A program made the position numbers and the translations under genes. The notes under the pieces are model-generated. The model was not told the origin of the DNA and did not search any database. It worked only from the letters and a program-made list of their open reading frames with translations. This document shows, piece by piece, positions 1 through 4,911 of a stretch of 7,218 bases of DNA. Source of the DNA: AB-629-J13 sp964518835 (lineage in GTDB: Bacteria > Fidelibacterota > Marinisomatia > Marinisomatales > AB-629-J13); NCBI GenBank assembly GCA_964518835.1, contig CAZFKU010000062.1:1-7218 (forward strand), given 5' to 3'. Numbering within the stretch: the first letter of the stretch is position 1; the number at the start of each line of letters is the position of its first letter.

Positions 1-30
1 ATTGTCTGGGATTATTGGATAAATATTATT

Positions 31-36
31 AGGAGA
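31..36 (+). promoter_or_regulatory. Shine-Dalgarno for rpsO
   Basis: AGGAGA lies just upstream of the ATG at 41, with AGGAG separated from it by 5 nt. It is a near-perfect anti-16S match and fixes the S15 start. No promoter can be assigned in the 30 bp before it, so the rpsO promoter or leader is probably outside the window. Confidence 0.85.
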
Positions 37-40
37 AAAC

Positions 41-310
41 ATGACATTAACTGTTGAAAAGAAAAAAGAAATAATAAAAAAAATTGGTGAAGATGAAAAA
101 GATACCGGTTCATCCCAGGTGCAGGTTGCACTATTGACTGAGAGGATTCGGGACTTAACAGAACATCTTAAATTTCATAAAAGAGATAATCACTCGAGAC
201 ATGGATTGGTTAAGTTGGTTTCCAAAAGGAAAAAACATTTGAAATACCTGCGAAGAACAAATCCTGAAAATTATAAGAGTGTTATAAAAGAATTAAAAAT
301 TAGAGGATAA
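41..310 (+). CDS. rpsO: 30S ribosomal protein S15
   Basis: S15 is a primary-binding protein of the small ribosomal subunit. It contacts the central domain of 16S rRNA (helices 20-22) and forms part of the bridge to 23S rRNA. The 89-residue product matches the usual family length exactly. The family signature is plain: DTGSSQVQVALLTERI at residues 21-36, then HLKFHKRDNHSRHGL at 42-56, with the conserved His42, Asp49 and Ser52 that touch rRNA, and a basic SKRKKHLKYL stretch at 61-70. The ATG start is supported by AGGAG 5 nt upstream. The gene is followed after 8 bp by pnp, the classical neighbour, and the two are presumably co-transcribed. In several bacteria S15 represses its own translation by binding its leader; too little leader is present here to judge that. 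No anomalies are seen. Confidence 0.97.
   Translation: MTLTVEKKKEIIKKIGEDEKDTGSSQVQVALLTERIRDLTEHLKFHKRDNHSRHGLVKLVSKRKKHLKYLRRTNPENYKSVIKELKIRG
302..307 (+). promoter_or_regulatory. Shine-Dalgarno for pnp inside the rpsO 3' end
   Basis: AGAGGA is formed by the last two sense codons of rpsO (Arg88-Gly89) and lies 11 nt before the pnp ATG at 319. The ribosome finishing rpsO covers this site, so translational coupling of the two genes is plausible (inference). Confidence 0.6.
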
Positions 311-318
311 TTAAAATA

Positions 319-2490
319 ATGATAAAAAAGTCAAAAAGTATCGGCGGAAGAGAATTGTCGATAGAAACAGGCAGGATTGCCCGGCAGAGTAACGGTTCAG
401 TCATCGTTTCTTATGGTGAAACGACCATTCACGTTGCTGTCAACTCTGCAAAAGAAATTAGGGAGGATATAGATTTTTTCCCGTTACAAGTTGAATACAG
501 GGAAAAACATTATGCCGGAGGAAAAATTCCCGGCGGGTTTTTTAAACGGGAAGCACGTCCATCAGAACATGAAGTGCTGACGAGTCGTTTGACGGACCGC
601 CCAATAAGGCCGTTATTCCCAAAAGGATTTAAAAATGAAACACAGGTCATCATCACTGTTTTACAAAGTGATGGTGAAAACATGGCGGATGTACTGGCGG
701 GAATTGGAGCTTCCGCAGCATTGAGTATTTCATCTATCCCTTGGAATGGACCCATTGCAACCGTTCGTGCAGGGCGGATAAATGGAGAATTCATTCTGAA
801 TCCAACCCGTACTGAACAATTGGAATGTAATTTAGATTTAATTGTTTCGGGAAATGAAGAAACAGTAGTTATGGTTGAAGGTGAAGCAGAAGAAGCATCG
901 GAAAGTGAAATACTGGATGCATTGAAATTTGCACATTCAGCTATAAAAGAAATCATTGAACTTCAACAAGAGTTGTTAAATGATGTAGATGTGGAAAAGA
1001 ATGAAATTGATATTTCGGAGGAAAATGAAGCTCTTAAACAAGCGATAGAGAAAAATCTGGGAAATCAAATTGACGACATCATCCAAATTGTTGATAAAGC
1101 GGAAAGATCCAAGGCAAAAGATTCTTTAATGAGTGCAGTATGGGAATCTTTAGAAGAAAAATTTCCTGAAGAAGAAAAAGTCATAAGTGAATACATAAAT
1201 GACAAATTCAAATCTGGATTCCGGGAGCAAATACTCGGTTCCGGAAAACGCAGTGACGGGCGAAAAACTACGGAAATACGTCCTATCACCATAGAACCGG
1301 ATTTCTTATCAAGGACTCATGGCTCAGCGCTTTTTACCCGTGGAGAAACTCAGGCTTTGGTGGTCACCACGCTGGGTTCAAAACGAGATGAGCAAATTAT
1401 TGATACCATGGATGAAGATTATAAGAAGAATTTTTATCTTCATTATAATTTCCCCCCGTATTGTGTCGGTGAAACTGGGCGTATCGGATTCACAAGTCGT
1501 CGAGAAATAGGTCATGGGCATTTAGCTCAACGAGCCATCAGTCCGGTACTTCCGGATCCCGAAGATTTTCCATATACCATACGACTGGTCTCTGAAATTA
1601 TGGAATCCAATGGTTCTTCATCCATGGCTTCGGTATGCGGTGGATCACTGTCCTTAATGAGTGCAGGAGCACCGATCCATGGGCATGTGGCAGGAATTGC
1701 CATGGGTTTAATCACTGATGGAGACCGTTCTGAAATTTTAAGTGATATCATGGGAATGGAAGACCATTTAGGCGATATGGATTTTAAAGTTGCCGGCACC
1801 CGGAAAGGGATTACTGCTATTCAGCTCGATTTGAAAATTGAAGGGATTTCTTTTGAATTGATGGAAAAGGCAATGAAGCAGGCACATGAAGGAAGAATGC
1901 ATATACTTGGACTAATGGAAGATGCGATTTCCCAACCGAATGAAATTTCCAAATATGCTCCCCGTATCTTATCCCTGCAGATCAATCCTGAGAAAATTGG
2001 AGGTTTGATTGGACCCGGTGGAAAAAATATCAAAAAAATCATTGAAGATACGGAATGTGACATCAATGTCGAAGATGATGGAACCGTTACGATTTCCGGA
2101 GAAAACATTGATAAATGCAATGATGCAATGGAATTGGTGAAAGCAATCACTCTGGAACCGGAAGTAGGACAGGAATTTGACGGAATTGTCACTCGATTAA
2201 TGACGTTTGGCGCTTTTGTGGAATTTGCTCCCGGGAGAGAAGGATTGGTTCATATCTCCGAAATGGAATGGCGAAGGGTTGAAAAGGTTGAAGATATTTG
2301 TAAATCCGGTGATGCAATGAGAGTAAAATTGATAAAAATAGATGATCAGGGGCGTCTTGATTTCAGTCGAAAAGCCCTTCTTCCGAAACCGGAAGGATAT
2401 AAAGAACGTCCCAGAAATCCTCGAAGAAGTGATAACCGGGGCAGGGGCAGAGACGGAAAAAAACCCTTTTCCAAACGGCGAAGATTTTAA
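319..2490 (+). CDS. pnp: Polyribonucleotide nucleotidyltransferase (PNPase)
   Basis: PNPase (EC 2.7.7.8) degrades RNA 3'->5' by phosphorolysis, releasing nucleoside diphosphates, and can also add 3' tails. It works as a cytoplasmic ring-shaped trimer in mRNA turnover. The 723 residues carry the complete architecture. First RNase PH domain: about 10-145, with FFKREARPSEHEVL at 74-87 and the RNA-contacting LTDRPIRPLF at 91-100. Linker helical domain: about 235-305. Second RNase PH domain: about 320-540, with GSGKRSDGR at 307-315, SSS at 433-435 for phosphate, and the metal/catalytic EDHLGDMDFK at 481-490 (Asp482, Asp488 and Lys490 by analogy with E. coli Asp486, Asp492 and Lys494). KH domain: about 550-612, with the GXXG loop IGPGGKNI at 564-571. 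S1 domain: about 618-686, with MTFGAFVEF at 628-636. An Arg/Lys-rich tail follows at 697-723. The usual REGRP motif reads REARP here (Ala79). All catalytic motifs are intact, so it should be active. Confidence 0.98.
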   Translation: MIKKSKSIGGRELSIETGRIARQSNGSVIVSYGETTIHVAVNSAKEIREDIDFFPLQVEYREKHYAGGKIPGGFFKREARPSEHEVLTSRLTDRPIRPLFPKGFKNETQVIITVLQSDGENMADVLAGIGASAALSISSIPWNGPIATVRAGRINGEFILNPTRTEQLECNLDLIVSGNEETVVMVEGEAEEASESEILDALKFAHSAIKEIIELQQELLNDVDVEKNEIDISEENEALKQAIEKNLGNQIDDIIQIVDKAERSKAKDSLMSAVWESLEEKFPEEEKVISEYINDKFKSGFREQILGSGKRSDGRKTTEIRPITIEPDFLSRTHGSALFTRGETQALVVTTLGSKRDEQIIDTMDEDYKKNFYLHYNFPPYCVGETGRIGFTSRREIGHGHLAQRAISPVLPDPEDFPYTIRLVSEIMESNGSSSMASVCGGSLSLMSAGAPIHGHVAGIAMGLITDGDRSEILSDIMGMEDHLGDMDFKVAGTRKGITAIQLDLKIEGISFELMEKAMKQAHEGRMHILGLMEDAISQPNEISKYAPRILSLQINPEKIGGLIGPGGKNIKKIIEDTECDINVEDDGTVTISGENIDKCNDAMELVKAITLEPEVGQEFDGIVTRLMTFGAFVEFAPGREGLVHISEMEWRRVEKVEDICKSGDAMRVKLIKIDDQGRLDFSRKALLPKPEGYKERPRNPRRSDNRGRGRDGKKPFSKRRRF

Positions 2491-2512
2491 CTACCATTAA
2501 CTTCCCTTTAAC

Positions 2513-3916
2513 GTGAAAAAACCATTTTACGTTAATCCAAAAATACTAAGAATGGAGTATGCTGTCCGGGGTCCCATCCCCCAAAGGGCGGCAGAATTAA
2601 AAAGATTGGGCCGTACCATCATTCCCTGCAATATCGGAAATCCACAGGCACTGGGTCAACCGCCGCTTTCTTTTTACCGGCAGGTTTTGTCTCTGCTTGA
2701 ATATCCCGAATTATTGAAAGCAAAAAACATCCATATTCCTGCCGGTTATTCGGAAACAGCTTTGGATTATGCTCACACCATCCTTGAAAAAATGGAAACG
2801 GGAATGGGTGCCTATTCGGAAAGCAAAGGTCATGAATTTATCCGGGAAGCCATTGCGGAATTTATTGACAGGCGGGACGGAGTACGGGAAAATAATGGAA
2901 TCCCAGCTCATCCGGACACAATTTTTCTCACCGATGGTGCCAGTGAGGGTGCAAAAAATATCATTGAATTGCTCATCACTAATGATCAGGACGGAATTAT
3001 GATTCCCATTCCTCAATATCCGCTGTATTCCGCAACCATTCACCGATGCGGAGGAGTGCAGGTTAATTATTATCCTGACGAAGAAAAAGGCTGGCTTTTA
3101 TCACGGAACGATCTGGAAGAGAGTTATTCACAAGCTGAAGCAGACGGAGTGAATATTAGAGGGATCGTGGTCATAAATCCGGGGAATCCTACCGGTGCTG
3201 TACTGAATCAGGAAAGTGTGAATGAAGTTGTCAATTTTGCAGAGGACAAAGGAATATCCATCATTGCAGACGAAGTTTATCAGGAAAACACATACGGCTC
3301 TAAATTCCATTCATTTGCTCAAGCAGTCTGGAATCGACCTGATGTTCCACTTTTCAGTTTACACAGCGTTTCCAAGGGATTTTACGGCGAATGCGGGCAT
3401 CGGGGAGGTTATCTTGAGGTTCGAAATGCACCCAAACCGGAATCTACAGATGAAACTCTGACAGAAGTTCTCTTTCGCCAGGCTTCGGTAAATTTGTGTT
3501 CAAATACCACAGGACAAATCCTTGTTTATCTCATGGTAAATCCTCCTGCGGAGAATTCATCAGCAGGACGACTACATAAAAAAGAAGTGGAAGCTGTGCT
3601 TAAAGAATTACATGAAAAGGCATTGATTATAAAAGCCTCCTTTCAGGAAATGGAGGGAGTGAAATGTTTCGGTGAAATTGGTGCAATGTACCTTTTTCCA
3701 AGACTGGATATTCTGCCGGAAAATGCAACGGATTATGATTACTGCATGGCATTGCTTGAATCTACGGGATTGACCACGGTGAACGGAAGCGGATTTGGAC
3801 AAAAAGAAGGAACCAATCACCTGAGAATTGCTTTTCTACCACCTAAACCAATGCTTGAAGAAGTCCTGCCAAAATGGGTGGACTTTCATAGGAAATATGT
3901 AAAGAATTCTTTGTGA
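2513..3916 (+). CDS. Alanine aminotransferase, eukaryote-like (class I PLP enzyme)
   Basis: Predicted to exchange the amino group between alanine and 2-oxoglutarate, giving pyruvate and glutamate (EC 2.6.1.2), in the cytoplasm. The 467-residue protein is a fold-type I PLP enzyme. Visible motifs: EYAVRGPIP at 15-23; AYSESKGHEFIREAIAEF at 100-117; TDGASEGAKNII at 140-151 (cofactor phosphate loop); NPGNPTG at 222-228; DEVYQENTY at 253-261 (Asp253 and Tyr256 at the pyridine ring); SLHSVSKGFYGECGHRGGY at 282-300, with Lys288 the Schiff-base lysine and Arg297 for PLP phosphate; and HLRIAFLPP at 436-444, with Arg438 for the substrate carboxylate. The SKG-GECG-RGGY block and the early EYAVRG motif are those of animal and plant alanine aminotransferase, not the shorter AlaA/AspC type. 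The GTG start is chosen because NPKILRMEYAVRG is conserved in the family; the internal ATG at 2552 would remove it. No Shine-Dalgarno is seen. The 22-bp gap suggests co-transcription with pnp. Exact substrate is inferred. Confidence 0.9.
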   Translation: MKKPFYVNPKILRMEYAVRGPIPQRAAELKRLGRTIIPCNIGNPQALGQPPLSFYRQVLSLLEYPELLKAKNIHIPAGYSETALDYAHTILEKMETGMGAYSESKGHEFIREAIAEFIDRRDGVRENNGIPAHPDTIFLTDGASEGAKNIIELLITNDQDGIMIPIPQYPLYSATIHRCGGVQVNYYPDEEKGWLLSRNDLEESYSQAEADGVNIRGIVVINPGNPTGAVLNQESVNEVVNFAEDKGISIIADEVYQENTYGSKFHSFAQAVWNRPDVPLFSLHSVSKGFYGECGHRGGYLEVRNAPKPESTDETLTEVLFRQASVNLCSNTTGQILVYLMVNPPAENSSAGRLHKKEVEAVLKELHEKALIIKASFQEMEGVKCFGEIGAMYLFPRLDILPENATDYDYCMALLESTGLTTVNGSGFGQKEGTNHLRIAFLPPKPMLEEVLPKWVDFHRKYVKNSL

Positions 3917-3952
3917 TACCATTTTATACGGACACCTACAATTTAAAGTCCC

Positions 3953-3998
3953 GGTAATTATTACCAATCTTAAACTCTAATATGTGGAATAATTATTA
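3953..3998. repeat. Palindrome and 9-bp direct repeat upstream of the MerR gene
   Basis: GGTAATTATTACC at 3953-3965 is a perfect inverted repeat of two 6-bp arms around one T. The core TAATTATTA (3955-3963) recurs exactly at 3990-3998, 35 bp downstream. In addition ATCTTAA (3967-3973) and TTAAGAT (3996-4002) are inverted copies. All lie in the 151-bp gap before the regulator gene. No T-tract follows the palindrome, so it is not an intrinsic terminator. An operator, perhaps for autoregulation, is possible but unproven. The region is AT-rich, so some of this could be chance. Confidence 0.4.
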
Positions 3999-4067
3999 AG
4001 ATATTTCTTTGTATCCTTATCGTTTATTCGTTAAGTTAAAGTAACAGTTTAAAAGAAAAAGTATTTA

Positions 4068-4436
4068 ATGAGTCCCGATAATCCGCAAATAAAGAAATTA
4101 TATTATTCCATTTCGGAAGTGAGTAAGATTACGGGGTTGAAACAATATGTACTTCGATACTGGGAATCTGAATTTTCCCAATTAAAACCTCCAAAGAACC
4201 GTGCAGGAAACCGAACCTACCGCCAAAAAGATATTGAAGTTATTCACAAAATAAAAGAATTATTGTATAAAAAGAAATTTACCATTGAGGGTGCCCGGAA
4301 ACAGATGGAAGCCGGTTATATAGCCGGAGAAACAGACCAAACAACGGAATCCGGTAACCGTACGGGAATAAACTCTGAGGTTTTTGTAAAACTGAAAAAG
4401 GAATTGAAGGATATTCTTCGAATCATTAACGAATGA
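4068..4436 (+). CDS. Small MerR-family transcriptional regulator
   Basis: A DNA-binding regulator of 122 residues. The N-terminal winged helix-turn-helix runs from about 11 to 80. YYSISEVSKITGLKQYVLRYW (12-32) contains the two HTH helices. ESEF (33-36) follows, then a wing with PPKNRAGNRTY (41-51), then KDIEVIHKIKELLYKKKFTIEGARKQM (54-80), the second helical pair typical of MerR proteins. The linker at 81-102 is polar, and a short amphipathic helix (SEVFVKLKKELKDILRIINE, 103-122) is likely the dimerisation coiled coil. There is no C-terminal effector domain and no metal-binding cysteines, so it is unlikely to be a metal sensor. Similar stand-alone proteins are known in Bacteroidetes and deltaproteobacteria, usually without assigned targets. 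The ATG start has only a weak AAAAGAAAAAG upstream. tRNA-Pro begins 38 bp after the stop. Its regulon cannot be told from the sequence. Confidence 0.9.
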   Translation: MSPDNPQIKKLYYSISEVSKITGLKQYVLRYWESEFSQLKPPKNRAGNRTYRQKDIEVIHKIKELLYKKKFTIEGARKQMEAGYIAGETDQTTESGNRTGINSEVFVKLKKELKDILRIINE

Positions 4437-4474
4437 TTCATATCAATTTTATATTTTAAATTTTTTATTCAAAA

Positions 4475-4548
<74 letters not shown>

Positions 4549-4566
4549 CAAATACACTTAGATGAG

Positions 4567-4602
4567 AAACCCTGCCTATTAAGATAAAGCAGGGTTTTTT
4601 TT
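4567..4602 (+). terminator. Intrinsic terminator after tRNA-Pro
   Basis: AAACCCTGC (4567-4575) pairs perfectly with GCAGGGTTT (4589-4597), a 9-bp stem with a 13-nt loop. The downstream arm runs into eight T residues at 4595-4602. It lies 18 bp after the tRNA 3' end and should terminate the tRNA transcript and any read-through from the MerR gene. It separates the core block from the secreted gene downstream. Confidence 0.9.
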
Positions 4603-4656
4603 ATTAATAGATCGTCAAATTGGATTATCTGTTACCAAATAAATGACACAAAATAT

Positions 4657-4684
4657 ACACACTTTTGCCGGACACACTTTGACC
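4657..4684. repeat. Tandem near-repeat of ACACACTTT units
   Basis: ACACACTTTTGCC (4657-4669) and ACACACTTTGACC (4672-4684) match at 11 of 13 positions with a 15-bp period. On the other strand this reads as GGTCAAAGTGTGT followed by GGCAAAAGTGTGT. Such short repeated units recall transposase-binding ends of insertion sequences, but no transposase gene or partner end is present in the window. Confidence 0.45.
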
Positions 4685-4895
4685 CCCCACCCAGACCTTG
4701 GGGGCACACCCTGTGTTTTAGATATTACAACCTCTCATACAAAATATGTAAATTTATACATCACATCCTTAAAAAAGATTCTTGTAATGCTGAATGTCAA
4801 TGATTACACTTTATAAATATTTATGAGCCTAATAATACAGATTGTGTCTTCTTATCTTCCACAGGACTCGTACACTCTTCACACCATCTACACAA

Positions 4896-4901
4896 AAGGA
4901 G
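4896..4901 (+). promoter_or_regulatory. Shine-Dalgarno for the secreted protein gene
   Basis: AAGGAG ends 10 nt before the ATG at 4912. It is a clear ribosome-binding site, supports this start, and contrasts with the aminotransferase and MerR genes, which have no good one. Confidence 0.75.
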
Positions 4902-4911
4902 TTTATTTACA

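Larger units (their letters stand above)
4603..4911. other. 309-bp AT-rich intergenic spacer, no gene seen
   Basis: No convincing coding frame is seen on either strand. The spacer holds two near-identical tandem 15-bp units at 4657-4684 (ACACACTTTTGCC and ACACACTTTGACC). Next comes a C-rich then G-rich stretch (six C at 4683-4688, five G at 4700-4704) able to form a small hairpin, CCCA(4690-4693)/TGGG(4699-4702). A CACA-CCC-TGTG mini-hairpin followed by TTTT lies at 4705-4719. A perfect 12-bp AT palindrome, ATAAATATTTAT, is at 4813-4824 and could overlap a promoter -10 region. About 87 nt from there to the ATG at 4912 would form the leader. No clear -35/-10 pair can be assigned. Confidence 0.6.

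Noticed and set aside
1..40. Possible 3' end of an upstream gene (one frame reads LSGIIG then TAA at 20-22)
   Set aside because: Six codons are too few to recognise any family, and the other two frames also stop within the first 57 bases. It may be the end of the preceding gene, but this cannot be supported.
510..956. Long minus-strand open frame inside pnp, 148 codons
   Set aside because: It lies fully opposite the conserved first RNase PH domain and its serine-rich product has no family features. It is an antisense shadow of pnp codon use.
3953..3965. Palindrome considered as a terminator for the pnp-aminotransferase transcript
   Set aside because: The arms are AT-rich with only a 1-nt centre and no T-tract follows, so it cannot act as a standard intrinsic terminator.
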